This document shows, piece by piece, positions 32,720 through 44,036 of a DNA stretch of 64,000 nucleotides (positions within the stretch are counted from its first letter, which is position 1; every line of letters begins with the position of its first letter). Source of the stretch: Mesostigma viride (taxonomy: Eukaryota > Streptophyta > Mesostigmatophyceae > Mesostigmatales > Mesostigmataceae); assembly GCA_009746045.1 (NCBI GenBank), contig RPFO01000406.1, forward strand, positions 1,519,030-1,583,029. Reading direction: 5' to 3'. The notes under the pieces are model-generated. The model was not told the origin of the DNA. It made no database searches and worked only from the letters and a program-made list of their open reading frames with translations. Made by a program: the position numbers and the translations under genes.

Positions 32720-34481
32720 CCACGGTCCTTAATTTAGGACTTTGTCCTAAATTAAGGACCAATTTACTATAACCGAGGTACCGGGGGGGGGGGTCACTAT
32801 ATGGACCGTACCCCATGTGGACCGTACCCGGCATGATGTACCCGACCCGTGGTACCGGCACATGGTACCCGGATTCCGTACCCGGGTACCGGGTATAATG
32901 GCGGGAAAGTAGGTACCTCGACCAAAAATATAACCGATTTTGGAGCGAAAAAGTGGGTGCGGGAATGATCTGAGGTGGATATGGCGACCTGACAATCGTG
33001 GCCGGCTTTTTCACGTGCGTTTATCATTTCGGGCGCCCAGTAGCAAAAACGAAAGGTCGTTAGTTATGCTTAAAGGCTGTGAAATTTTCTGCGCAAGTTT
33101 TTATGTGTAGCGCTGTAGCACAGCGGCACAACACAAATGGGTCGCAGATCGCCTGCTCGCGGAGGGTCGATTTTGGCACAAACATGTTAGTGTATTAGCA
33201 ATGGTGGTGCGAATCAAGCCAGGAAATTTTTGTGGACGATTTTGATTATAGTCTGGAGTTTATAAACGGAGTATTTGACATGGGAGCGCCTGGGCCGTGA
33301 TATTCTTGCCCGATTTCCATTGTCGACCATGTTTTAGGGACGTTCAGGCTGGGCAGCGAGCGCACCTTATAGGTCTTCACTTTCGGTATTTCTTGGACCT
33401 AGAACGCAGCACAAGCGTGGTTTATATCATTTTCGAACCGGTTGGCCAGCTTTGGTGCGCTCAGCTCTCGGAAAGCTGACCTCGCTGCGGATTTCAGCGA
33501 CTTTTTTGCAACCATCTGGAATGAGGCGACGTAAGTAGCAGGTACGTGCCGGGGTGCCCTAGATCATGAGTGTAACTGGCAACGCTGTCGTGGTGTTTTG
33601 AGTCAGTAAGCTATGCCTAAAAAGAGGGGACGCTCTCTGTGCACATAACTGTCACACATAGTTGGTTTACGTCATACAATTTTTTACGTCTCTATCTTCG
33701 TCGTCCGCTGCAGCTAAAACACACATGCGTAAGAGCAGTTTTACTCATGTGTTAGTTATAAACCATGGTCCTATGGCCTGCAGTCGTTCAGGGTGTTCTC
33801 AGACAGTATATACAATATGGTTTACGTGTTACATGCACCCTGAATTCGCTCACAAAGCGTTGCATGTTAGCACAACGTTGTTCTGTAACTTGATTTGGCT
33901 GCATTCATGTGTTAGTTGCAATGCAAATGCAATGTTTTTTCATCGCTGGGTGGTGGCCAGCATGTCCGTGATGTCAAAGAAGGTTTGGCATATGCTTAGA
34001 GAAAGTTTACCGCAAGGGGTGGGCCATGTTCAAGCCGGGCAACCTCAGCAACCATGCAACCGTATATTGCATTACCTGCACCATCTGTGACACCGTTAAG
34101 CACGCGTATATATAGAGGCAGCCACAGCAGGGTATGGCCTTGTTATACGCTGCCCCGCCATCCCAAGGCCTCGTAGGGTCCCCTAGCGCTTGTAAGATGC
34201 TCAAGGGACCGTGTGGATAGCATGGTCATGCGTTGACACTAATTGGTCCTATTGGTCCTAAATTCTCATTTTGACCAAATTCGCGGTTTGAGGCCTGCCA
34301 TGGGCCAGGGTCCATTCAGGCACTAAATGTAATTATTTGAACCCAGGTTTTTGTCCAAAATTCAAAAAGTGTGTTATCTGTCAGTGGTAAAAATGCCAGG
34401 GTCAAAATTTGATGTTTGCACATATATTTTTTAATTCAAACTGGTCCTAAAATAAGGACTTTTCTTGGGAACATGGACACT
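32720..34481. repeat. 1.75-kb direct repeat, copy 1 (unclassified element)
   Basis: About 98% identical by eye to 37976-39726. The left end has a perfect 17-bp-arm palindrome, GGTCCTTAATTTAGGAC, with a 3-nt loop TTT. The right end has GGTCCTAAAATAAGGAC and finishes AACATGGACACT. Within it are a cluster of GTAC sites (32775-32920), TATA-like sequence near 34107, and frames that I do not recognise. Copies share no obvious flanking duplication. Termini with related palindromes suggest a non-autonomous mobile element. Confidence 0.75.
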
Positions 34482-35051
34482 ACAATATCAAGTAATATTA
34501 GTGGGGTGGGGTGGGGGGGAAGGAATTTATACAAATTACTATAAGCAACAAGACATGTATGTGGAGACACGCTATCGATTGGGGGTGGGGGGAATAATAC
34601 AAGCCCTCGTGCATGCGATCCAATAACACTAACAAAGCATATACACGCTTTCACATTGCAAAATGTCCAGCTTGGCGACGTCCATGCATGGTATGCACAT
34701 GGACATGCTGAGAGGTTCTTCCACACGTTAGATAAGTGTATACCCATGCACGTGCCCCCGTGCATGTGCACATGCACACACGCATGCATACCAATGACAA
34801 CACCATATGCATTCACTACTGTACCACAGACATGAGGCTCACTATAATTGTTCAAAAGCATATACCAACTGCGATCGGCCACTGAACCACAGACATACGT
34901 TGTATCCTAAGATGTGAAAATCATAACAGTTCATCACAACTCATTAACCTATAACTCCTCCATGCCAACAACCGCCCCACTAGCCTGTTCACAACATATG
35001 TTGCTGTGATTTCTTGCTTGATAATAGCCGTGTTAGCCCAGGCACACTTAC
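34482..35051. other. No gene recognised
   Basis: Mixed-composition sequence between the 1.75-kb repeat and the last exon of the cargo gene. It may be that gene's 3' region or an intron. Confidence 0.35.
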
Positions 35052-36757
35052 CTCGTTGCCAAGGCCAGGATGCTGCTTAGCTCGCTCGCCACCCTCCCAA
35101 CCCTCCTGCCCCCTGCCCAACGAGTACACGGTGACGGGCCTGCTCATATCATCAAGCAAACTGCTCGAGATTGTTGCCGTGGAGTAGACCGGGCTGCTGC
35201 CCAGGAATGCCGCCGTGAAGTTGCGGGCGCACAGGGCCAAGGATCCCTTGGGCCCCGCCCAGGCGCCATACAGCAGGGCGGTGTCCGTAATCAACTGCCA
35301 TGAAGAGCGCATGGAGTGGGCGAACACATTGCGTGTGGTGTTGCGCTGCGCGTGCAAGGGGGACGGTGACCCTGACGCTTCACTTAGCTCGCCACGCAAA
35401 TTGGTGGTGCCAACAAGCTTTTGATATTTGTGATCATGGGAGGGGCAGACGGACAAACAAAGCAATGAAACACGGATTCCACAATATATAATCAATCTAG
35501 AGTGCAGAGTAATCTAGAGTGTGACGAGAAGGACGGGCAAAAACCCGTACAGCAAGCACGTAATTCCCTATCTTCTCACTTACTTAAGTCTTTAACATGC
35601 TGCCCTGCTAAACCCTGTACCCTAGTAAACCCCGCACACTAGACAAAACCAGGCACGTGCACTGCAATATTGGGCAGGTTACAGCTGGCAACACGTCTTG
35701 GCTTGCCTGATACGCCGCCACGATGCGGCCGTCGACGAAAACCTCCAAGGTAGCCACGTTGCAACGAATCAAATGCGGTTCTGTTTCAAACGCGCAGTCG
35801 GTCTGAACATTGGGCATTATAACGAGCGTCTCCGGCTTGGCGGTGCAGTCATCCTGCGTACACAAAGAAACACAAAGCACATGTACATGGCCCGCAAGTA
35901 GTATATTATTTTATATTATATACATATAACTTTAACAAATTAATATAAATAAATTATATTAAGAAATGTTAATTTTAAAGCGTATATCCTTAGCATGCAT
36001 CCGTACTGTAGCGTGTTATCTTAGCGTGCATCCTTGACATGCCCGCATTGTAATAGTATCCTTACCGCCTATCCTTAGCGTTCATCCTTAGCGTACATGT
36101 ATCCTTAGCATGTATCCTTAGCGTGTATCCTTAGGTGTGCCATTAGCGTGTATAGATCCTCAGCGTGCATCCTTTGCGTGCATCCTTTGCGTGTATCCTT
36201 AGCATGCATCCTTGCCGTGTTTCCTTATCAAGTATCCTTACTGTAGCGTGTATCCTTAGCGTGTATCCTTGTAAGCGTGTATCCTAGTTAGCGTGTATCG
36301 GCCTTAGGGTCACTGGCCAGGTTAGGAGGTAATGAACTTAACAATGGCATATTTTAATGAGCAATATGCTTGACATTTACCTTAGAGTCCGGCAAGTAGT
36401 TTGCGTGCCAGCTCGTGCTCGTAGCATCAACAGATCGCAGAGTATCATCTTCGTGATCACCCTGCTGTGTTGAATTTACTAGTGTGCTCCATGCAGAGGC
36501 AGAAGAAGCACGCTCAGCCTCCGCAGGTCCACCGGCAGATCCTGTGCGTGCAGCAGAAAAAAATTCATGTTTGGCACATGTCTAGTATGTATGTTAGGAT
36601 TTGCTGATGGTAGTATTGCTCCATGAGCACGTCTTGAGGTTGTGAAACAGTTGAGCATGCAGGGTGATCTCGCATTCAGCTGTCTTTTTTTCCTCAAGAG
36701 GCGGCAGGGCTCCAATATTGGGGCCGTACACAATCTTGCAGCGAGGCCATTATATAC
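35052..36757 (-). CDS. Unidentified spliced cargo gene inside the MULE (four or more exons)
   Basis: Predicted exons on the minus strand are about 36600-36757 (KIVYGPNIGALPPLEEKK, then AECEITLHAQLFHN), 36381-36541 (ends NYLPDSK before GTAAAT), about 35700-35853 (after a CAG: DDCTAKPETLVIMPNVQTDC, then LIRCNVATLEVFVDGRIVA) and 35052-35417 (LVGTTNLRGELSEASGS, then LITDTALLYGAWAGPKGS, donor GTAAGT). Phases agree where I can test them. The donor of the third exon is unclear; CAG-GCAAGC, a GC-type donor, is a candidate. Several N-x-S/T sites and paired cysteines suggest an extracellular or lumenal beta-rich protein. The LEVFVDGR stretch recalls C-terminal GH32 or lectin-like sandwiches, but I would not name a family. 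It could also be the upstream part of the transposase gene. Confidence 0.45.
35985..36305 (+). repeat. Minisatellite, about 13-bp unit (AGCGTGTATCCTT)
   Basis: About 20 degenerate units in the intron between cargo exons 36381-36541 and 35700-35853. Confidence 0.85.
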
Positions 36758-37975
36758 ATGATGTCATCTGGTACCCAGCCAGCTCAGATAAATGCAAGTA
36801 GGTTACCTAGTAATTCCCTCGTTATCTTCAGCGCTCCGGCATGGTTATCTTTCAAACCTTATCATACAATGTTACTAATTAATATTGAATAGAGACGACA
36901 TTCTTTTATCACGATCATGATGAGATCACGTATTGCCGGCAAATTGTACTGCAGGCGCCCTTCGCATGGCGGGTGCACATATGCATTGTGCGCACAATGC
37001 ATGCTTAGTTTAATTTTGAGATATACAATCCGATATGATATGTAAACATTGACGTGGGGTACGTGAAAGACCTACTCTAGAGAGTAAAAGTGGTACGCAG
37101 GTGTGGGCCGGCCAGCCGCGCGGCCATGATACCGAGGTAACTTCAGAAGGAAATATCGGGGGAATACCGTAACAAGATACCCTATAACTTTTGGCGGCCA
37201 TTTCGCCGTCAAAACAAAGCTGGGTAAGGCAGGCGAAAAAGATTACCAGCTCGTACACGCATAGGGGAAAGGATGTATCAAATTAAACGAGGTAATTATA
37301 AAGGAAGGGTGCCCATAATTAGGTATGTAATCCATACTTCCATTCTAACACTCTTCATTCAGAAGCGTCAAGAAACAATCAACGTTTACAGGTAATGAAC
37401 ACGAAGGGCTGACTACATGATCAAGCACAACGCGGATTCGCGTCATTACTGTAGAACAGAGACTACCGGCACGGACAATCCACAGCAGCATCATGCATAA
37501 GAAGAACCCGCGGCCGAATAATGAGGGGCCGGGTCCCTTGGATCATTCGGAACCTCGCTTGTGTACAAAAATTAGCTTACGTAAGATCTTGATTGAAGTC
37601 CCACGATCAGAACCGCCTTGCGCACTCGTGTCAGTGCTAGCCCGCACGCCGAAAGATGTAGACACGATGAGCAATAATGTCGAGATAAAAGCCACATGGT
37701 GCTTGAATGCATCATGCGCCATTGGAAACGGCCGGGACGCTCCTGCTTAAGAACTACGCCGGAGCCTCCTAGGCTGTATGTGGTAATATGTTAAGTTCGG
37801 TTAGCCTGGAAATGCTCAAAACTCCAAAGCAGTCTGTGAAGTGTAAGTGAAATACCAGCAACCGACGCCATTGTCCGGTTCTTGCTGGCTGCCAGTTTAT
37901 TGCTGCCGGCCTCATGTGCGGCGGTAATTTTACGTTGTATGGATGTTACGCTGCACCAGTCTGTTGTTAGCCATA
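36758..37975. other. MULE interior without recognised gene
   Basis: A TATATAAT-like box lies on the minus strand near 36750-36757 just upstream of the first cargo exon. The rest shows no supported coding frame. Confidence 0.35.
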
Positions 37976-39726
37976 CCACGGTCCTTAATTTAGGACAAAG
38001 TCCTAAATTAAGGACCAATTTACTATAACCGAGGTACCGGGGGGGGGGGTCACTATATGGACCGTACCCCATGTGGACCGTACCCGGCATGATGTACCCG
38101 ACCCGTGGTACCGGCACATGGTACCCGGATTCCGTACCCGGGTACCGGGTATAATGGCGGGAAAGTAGGTACCTCGACCAAAAATATAACCGATTTTGGA
38201 GCGAAAAAGTGGGTGCGGGAATGATCTGAGGTGGATATGGCGACCTGACAATCGTGGCCGGCGTTTTCACGTGCGTTCATCATTTCGGGCGCCCAGTAGC
38301 AAAAACGAAAGGTCGTTAGTTATGCTTAAAGGCTGTGAAATTTTCTGCGCAAGTTTTTATGTGTAGCGCTGTAGCACAGCGGCACATCACAAATGGGTCG
38401 CAGATCGCCTGCTCGCGGAGGGTCGATTTTGGCACAAACATGTTAGTGTATTAGCAATGGTGGTGCGAATCAAGCCAGGAAATTTTTGTGGACGATTTTG
38501 ATAATAGTCTGGAGTTTAGAAACGGAGTATTTGACATGGGAGCGCCTGGGCTGTGATATTCTTGCCCGATTTCCATTGTCGACCATGTTTTAGGGACGTT
38601 CAGGCTGGGCAGCGAGCGCACCTTATAGGTCTTCACTTTCGGTATTTCTTGGACCTAGAACGCATCACAAGCGTGGTTTATATCATTTTCGAACCGGTTG
38701 GCCAGCTTTGGTGCGCTCAGCTCTCGGAAAGCTGACCTCGCTGCGGATTTCAGCGACTTTTTTGCAACCATCTGGAATGAGGCGACGTAAGTAGCAGGTA
38801 CGTGCCGGGGTGCCCTAGATCATGAGTGTAACTGGCAACGCTGTCGTGGTGTTTTGAGTCAGCCAGCTATGCCTAAAAAGAGGGGACGCTCTCTGTGCAC
38901 ATAACTGTCACACATAGTTGGTTTACGTCATACAATTTTTTACGTCTCTATCTTCGTCGTCCGCTGCAGCTAAAACACACATGCGTAAGAGCAGTTTTAC
39001 TCATGTGTTAGTTATAAACCATGGTCCTATGGCCTGCAGTCGTTCAGGGTGTTCTCAGACAGTATATACAGTATGGTTTACGTGTTACATGCACCCTGAA
39101 TTCACTCACAAAGCGTTGCATGTTAGCACAACGTTGTTCTGTAACTTGATTTGGCTGCATTCATGTGTTAGTTGCAATGCAAATGCAATGTTTTTTCATC
39201 GCTGGGTGGTGGCCAGCATGTCCGTGATGTCAAAGAAGGTTTGGCATATGCTTAGAGAAAGTTTACCGCAAGGGGTGGGCCATGTTCAAGCCGGGCAACC
39301 TCAGCAACCATGCAACCGTATATTGCATTACCTGCACCATCTGTGCACGCGTATATATAGAGGCAGCCACAGCAGGGTATGGCCTTGTTATACGCTGCCC
39401 CGCCATCCCAAGGCCTCGTAGGGTCCCCTAGCGCTTGTAAGATGCTCAAGGGACCGTGTGGATAGCATGGTCATGCGTTGACACTAATTGGTCCTATTGG
39501 TCCTAAATTCTCATTTTGACCAAATTCGCGGTTTGAGGCCTGCCATGGGCCAGGGTCCATTCAGGCACTAAATGTAATTATTTGAACCCAGGTTTTTGTC
39601 CAAAATTCAAAAAGTGTGTTATCTGTCAGTGGTAAAAATGCCAGGGTCGAAATTTGATGTTTGCACATATATTTTTTAATTCAAACTGGTCCTAAAATAA
39701 GGACTTTTCTTGGTAACATGGACACT
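37976..39726. repeat. 1.75-kb direct repeat, copy 2
   Basis: Same unit and orientation as 32720-34481, with scattered substitutions and a 12-bp deletion near 39345. The left-end palindrome has loop AAA instead of TTT. The right end runs directly into the MULE right TIR. Confidence 0.78.
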
Positions 39727-39887
39727 GTGCTTTTTTACGTAGTACCAGTGTAGTGTAGAAATCCAAAAGCGCAAACGCCCAAAGCCAACTTCCAAGACGC
39801 CCAAAGCCCAATTCCAAGACGCCCAAAGCCCAAAGGCGGGCGAGTCTGGCGCGGCGCCGGCCATTGGGCCCCGGAATAAGAAATACC
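39725..39887 (-). repeat. MULE right terminal inverted repeat
   Basis: 163-bp partner of 11954-12119. Its inner edge abuts the end of a 1.75-kb repeat copy at 39726. Confidence 0.9.
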
Positions 39888-39896
39888 AGATTCTGC
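39888..39896 (+). repeat. 9-bp target site duplication of the MULE, right copy
   Basis: AGATTCTGC, identical to 11945-11953. Confidence 0.88.
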
Positions 39897-40847
39897 CAGC
39901 AGATTCGCAAATAAAGGCGTGTTACCGTTGGCTGTCGTGTTGGTTGGGGAATACTGAGCGCCCCCAGTGCCAACTGGCAGCGTGGCGTTGGCGTCGAGCA
40001 GCATAACCAGGAAGTGCCGAGCTGGAATGTTGTTGGCCTCCTCCTCCTTGAGGGCGTCGAAGAAGGCCTCACGTTCCGCCTGAGCTCGACCCGCATGTGG
40101 TGCGTATCCCACGATAACGGTTAGCGTGTGGCGTGAATGGCCCTCAGTGGCCGAAAAAGTGGCCACTAGCACACGCGGGGACCGCAGCACGATGGACTGG
40201 AGCTGCTCTGATGCTGCCGGCGAGCACAAGAGGCCCACACCACCTTGGCCCGGCGCGTCGCCGCCACCATAGTGGAACCGCCAGCCTGCCCGCAGGTCGT
40301 CGACCAGCAGACCGTTGACCGCGTGCTGAGGGTCAACGGTGCGTCGGTGCTCCTGGACTCCAAGAACAGCGATCTTGTTGTCGGCGCACAGGGCGATCAG
40401 CTCGTCGACGCGTTGGCGTGCTGGGGTGCCGCCGCTCGTAGAAGGATCTGCAGGGAGGGTGCGCACGTTAAAACTTGCAATGCCAAGAATGGGCCGTTGC
40501 CCTATTAGCGGGGGGGTGGGGGTGGGGGTGGGGGTGGAGAAGGGTAGTGCTGGAGGTGGGGGTGGGGGTGGGGGTGGGGGGGGAGGGGGAGGGTGGCGAT
40601 TGGGGTTATTGCTTGTCAACGCATGGAGGCTTTCTTTCAGGACGGATATGCGTCGTCTCCGTCCTGGCTGGGGTCGCCGGCGTGTCGACTGGGCCTCATC
40701 CCGCTCAAGGCGGGCTAGGAGGCGTGTGAGGCTGGTAAATTGGCGGGAAGGTTGACCGTGGCGTGCCTGGCGACCTTGCATCCTGATCATGCTCGCACGG
40801 TGCGACATGAGGATGGAAAGGGGCTTGTTTATAAAGGCTATGCCCAA
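39897..40847 (-). CDS. LINE ORF2, piece 1: N-terminal half of APE endonuclease
   Basis: Begins 35 bp after the ORF1 stop. A basic N-terminus and a polyproline linker (encoded by the G-rich tract at 40505-40600) lead into the endonuclease: ILGIASFNVRTL, IAVLGVQEHRR (catalytic E), GGVGLLCS, then LVMLLDANATL. The natural frame ends at NLLAES. Everything after that, down to 39735, is Mutator-like terminal repeat read by chance in the same frame. Confidence 0.87.
40505..40600 (+). repeat. G-rich tract (potential G-quadruplex)
   Basis: Repeated GGGGGT units. On the opposite strand this is the polyproline linker of LINE ORF2, so the tract is coding. Confidence 0.7.
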
Positions 40848-40882
40848 AGCCTATTGTACCGCGAGGCCGCGAGGGTGTGCCC

Positions 40883-42229
40883 TTACCGGGCGGCATCCAT
40901 ACCCGGGACGTGCGTAGACGATGATGACGCAGCTGGGGCGGGCCTGGTACGGCCCGACTTGTGCCGCTTGTTAGGAGCCTGCGCCTCCGTGCGCTGGCCG
41001 TTGATGAATAGCACAGGGGTGTCGTGGACGAGGCGGACGTAGACCTTCTGGCGGTCGTGCCTGGCCTTGATCGCCACGTCGCTGCCCAGCAGACCATTCT
41101 TGATGACGAGCTGGGCCGGTGAGAGGAGGTCGTCGAGGCTCGGCGCGTTCTTCCCGCCTAGGAGCTTGCGGGCCTGGAGGACCTTCACCTTGCTGGCCAC
41201 ATTCGCAAAGGTTACCCGGATGGGGCCAGGCTGGCCCGCCATCCAGGCTGCCGACTCAATGCGGATGCGTTCGTTGCCCAGTTGCAGCCGGCCCACGATG
41301 AGGCTGTGGTACAGGCGTTGCGCTAGCATCAGGTCCGTTTCAGGCTCCTGCGCGACCTGGAAATACCGGACCACTATACTGCGTGAACGCAGGTCCTCCT
41401 CGACAGCAGTCTTGTGGGCTGCAGCCCCCCTGCGTGCTGCATCTTCCATCAGGTTGGCAATGTCCGTCTGTTTTACCACGTTAGCATAGCTGGTGGGTGC
41501 GGGGGCGGCTTGCTGGGGAGGTGTGGCCAGGGCGGCCTTGACCTCGGCAATGCTGGATTGGAGCGCAGCAGTGTCTTGACGGATAGCGGTGGACAAGGTG
41601 CCGAGTTGGGCAGCCATGGCTGCGACTTTCTGATTGAGCTTGTGCAGGTCTGCTTCCGGGGGAGCATCAGGGGTGTTGGCGGTGCCGTGCTCGGCTTCCT
41701 CGAAAGCGGCAAAGAGTGCCCGGAGGCAGGGGGCCTGCGCGTGGCTCAGGAAAACAGAAAGTCGAAGCTCTGGCTCTTCCATGTCGTCAAGCTCGTCCGC
41801 TGAAATGGTCTCGCCATGCATGCTAGGAAAATAGATCGGAGTTTTGTTGTCGTTAATGAGGTGCAGGATAGCCCGCGCCTCCTCGGCGGTAAGCGAAAAG
41901 AACCGGTGCTCGGCGACAACCTCGCCAGGCAGGAAGTCCGCTGGGTTAAACTCAGCGTCGGCGATGGCGTCGTCGTCGTCGTCGTCAGGGGGGTTGGTCT
42001 CACGGGAAACCTCGCTGGAAGAAGGAGCCGCAGGCGGGGGGATCTGGCTGTCCATCTCGTCGACGGGGCAGGGGCAATGCCGCTTAGACGAAACGTTAAT
42101 GGCGGCATCAGCAGACGATGGCTGGGTCGCAATGGTGTCCACAGCGTCGACTAGTTGCGTGATGGTATGAGGCGCTGAATCCCCCCCATCGGCGGGGGAG
42201 TGGGAGGCGGCTGAAGGTGATTCCGCCAT
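40883..42229 (-). CDS. LINE ORF1 protein, intact (448 aa)
   Basis: Nucleic-acid-binding ORF1p of the same LINE. It has an acidic, disordered N-terminus (DDDDDD near residue 85), a helical and probably coiled-coil middle (HKLNQKVAAMAAQLGTL), and a C-terminal RRM-like part with PGPIRVTFANVASKVKVLQ and LLSPAQLVIKNGLL. A basic tail follows. No frameshift is visible. ORF1 and ORF2 are separated by 35 bp. Confidence 0.8.
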   Translation of the reverse strand: MAESPSAASHSPADGGDSAPHTITQLVDAVDTIATQPSSADAAINVSSKRHCPCPVDEMDSQIPPPAAPSSSEVSRETNPPDDDDDDAIADAEFNPADFLPGEVVAEHRFFSLTAEEARAILHLINDNKTPIYFPSMHGETISADELDDMEEPELRLSVFLSHAQAPCLRALFAAFEEAEHGTANTPDAPPEADLHKLNQKVAAMAAQLGTLSTAIRQDTAALQSSIAEVKAALATPPQQAAPAPTSYANVVKQTDIANLMEDAARRGAAAHKTAVEEDLRSRSIVVRYFQVAQEPETDLMLAQRLYHSLIVGRLQLGNERIRIESAAWMAGQPGPIRVTFANVASKVKVLQARKLLGGKNAPSLDDLLSPAQLVIKNGLLGSDVAIKARHDRQKVYVRLVHDTPVLFINGQRTEAQAPNKRHKSGRTRPAPAASSSSTHVPGMDAAR

Positions 42230-42390
42230 GGCTACTTTCCGGAAAATACGATCCCTGCCTGCGCTGCGTTTTATGATATTGCGCTAAATCTTGGGCGATG
42301 GCGGCTGAAAATTATATCATCGTGTTCGTCATCAAAAGACGCTTCTACTGCAATTTACCCGACCAAATTTCATGCCCGGAAGGCTTGGAT

Positions 42391-43372
42391 AGGTTGAGTG
42401 ATCCATGAGCTTACATGCAGGCAAAGATGACGCTGGAATGCATGCTAGCAAATGGTGGCAAGATGCTAACAACACATGATTATACACCATGATTATGGGC
42501 ACCTAGCTGGTCTTCTTGCACAATCAACGCAGTAGTAAACCATCAACATCCAATCCTCACGATATATGCACGGCTTGACGACGTATACAGCACCTAAATA
42601 CTGCACAACTGCAACCTGCTATGGCTGACATGCAAGCAACGTCGAGTAGGATGGCGGTCTTAGAGAGGCTGGGCAGAGGTCGGTAGAAATAAGTGGAAAA
42701 CTGGCAGAAACTAGGTAGAAACACGATATACTTACGCCTGCAAGCACTATTGAGCCGGTGGCAGAGGCCATTTCCAGGAAAATACAGCATACCGTAGCAA
42801 TAGCCACGGTCACGCCTTACGCTACTTGCAGGCACCATCATGCCCGGCGCTACCCAATAAAAGTCTGCACAATTCTCGGTTTAGCCGAGAGTCCGGACGT
42901 TCGGAATGAATAAACATGTGTTAAGAAGTCGAAACACCATGGAAATACCAAGCATGGTGCCGCAGCAGACCCGAGTCTTGACGTAATAATATGTATGCCG
43001 GTTTCCAGGGTTTCCGCATGAAAGTTGGGTGAGAAACTGGAAAAAACTACGTTTCCTTTGCCCCAGTACCTCAACAAACTCGTAGAAACCTAATTATCAA
43101 CCTTTGAACGCATCATCATGGTCGTGCCACCCAACAGCCACTGAAATTCGCGCGAAAACTGGCGAGATCTACCTGCCGCCATCGCCGTCGTCTTCACCTT
43201 CGTCCCGCGAAAATGCCTGATTTCAGTGGTACATATTTGTTTGCAGCTGTCACAAAAAAAATACCAAAAATACCAGGATTTTTTCTTGAATTCTATGAGA
43301 TGTTTCTGACCTATCTTGAAAGTTTCAGACCAAAAATCGCATGTTTAATAGGTTTGCCACGTGTCAGATTAC
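42391..43372. other. Remainder of the TTAA element, no gene
   Basis: Noncoding AT-rich DNA between the LINE target duplication and the right end palindromes. The matching left part is 6563-7203. Confidence 0.4.
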
Positions 43373-43437
43373 AACGCGATACATCGCGTTCTAACCCTAC
43401 AACGCGATGTATCGCGTTGTAAAAAAACACGGGTTAA
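43373..43437 (-). repeat. Right terminal inverted repeat of the TTAA element, palindrome doubled
   Basis: Two palindromes (AACGCGATACATCGCGTT and AACGCGATGTATCGCGTT) are followed by an A-run, CACGGG and TTAA at 43434-43437. The left end has one full copy and a decayed one (AACGCG near 6572). Confidence 0.55.
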
Positions 43438-43589
43438 GCACGTTTCATGTAAAGGTGGCACGTCTCATGTTAATTAATCAAGTCTGACTATCTACTCCCT
43501 CTCATGTTGGTGGTTCATGCGAGTATAATTGTTTGATTCCTTTTTATTACCATGTCATTAGACAGTTTCCTTCGCATTTCCTCCCTCTC

Positions 43590-43800
43590 TCTTGCTTGGA
43601 TTGTCATGCATGACAAGAAGGGGTGGCAGACCATTGTCCAGGCCCGCCAACCAGCCCCTGTGGGCAAGCCCCCCCTCCCCCCCCCCGGGAGGTAAGGGCG
43701 CTTTGATGAGTAGAGTAGCTAGGATTTTTTGTAGATTAGTTTAGGGTTAGCTTATTTAGGTTTCGTGGCTTCGCTCACCCCCATCCACCAGCAAGGGAAT
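43590..43800 (+). mobile_element. LINE family D fragment (ORF2 C-terminus and UTR)
   Basis: Reads VMHDKKGWQTIVQARQP then PVGKPP, parallel to 13549-13680, with a frame-breaking poly-C and a stop, followed by the family's UTR without the tail. Confidence 0.6.
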
Positions 43801-44036
43801 CAGATGTGCGCCGCACCTTTGAAAGTGCTGTCCTCCGGATTTTTGCCTTTGCACCGTGTGCAGTTCTTGGACATTTGGAAACATGGCATGCGCTCCCGAA
43901 TTCTGGCCTGCGCTGGTTGTCTCCTTGACATGGCATGGCTAATGTAATTTAATGGCATGGCTAACGTAATTAATTAATTAATTAATTACTGGCTAACGTA
44001 ATGACTGACTAAATTAATTAAAATCTCCGTGGACTT

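Noticed and set aside
32720-34481. Helitron identity for the 1.75-kb repeat
   Set aside because: The 5' end is not TC and the 3' end lacks a hairpin followed by CTRR; the palindromes sit at both ends.
39735-39896. C-terminal tail of the endonuclease frame (GAQWPAPRQTRPPLGFG)
   Set aside because: It is the MULE terminal repeat, not LINE protein; the true continuation is at 11953.
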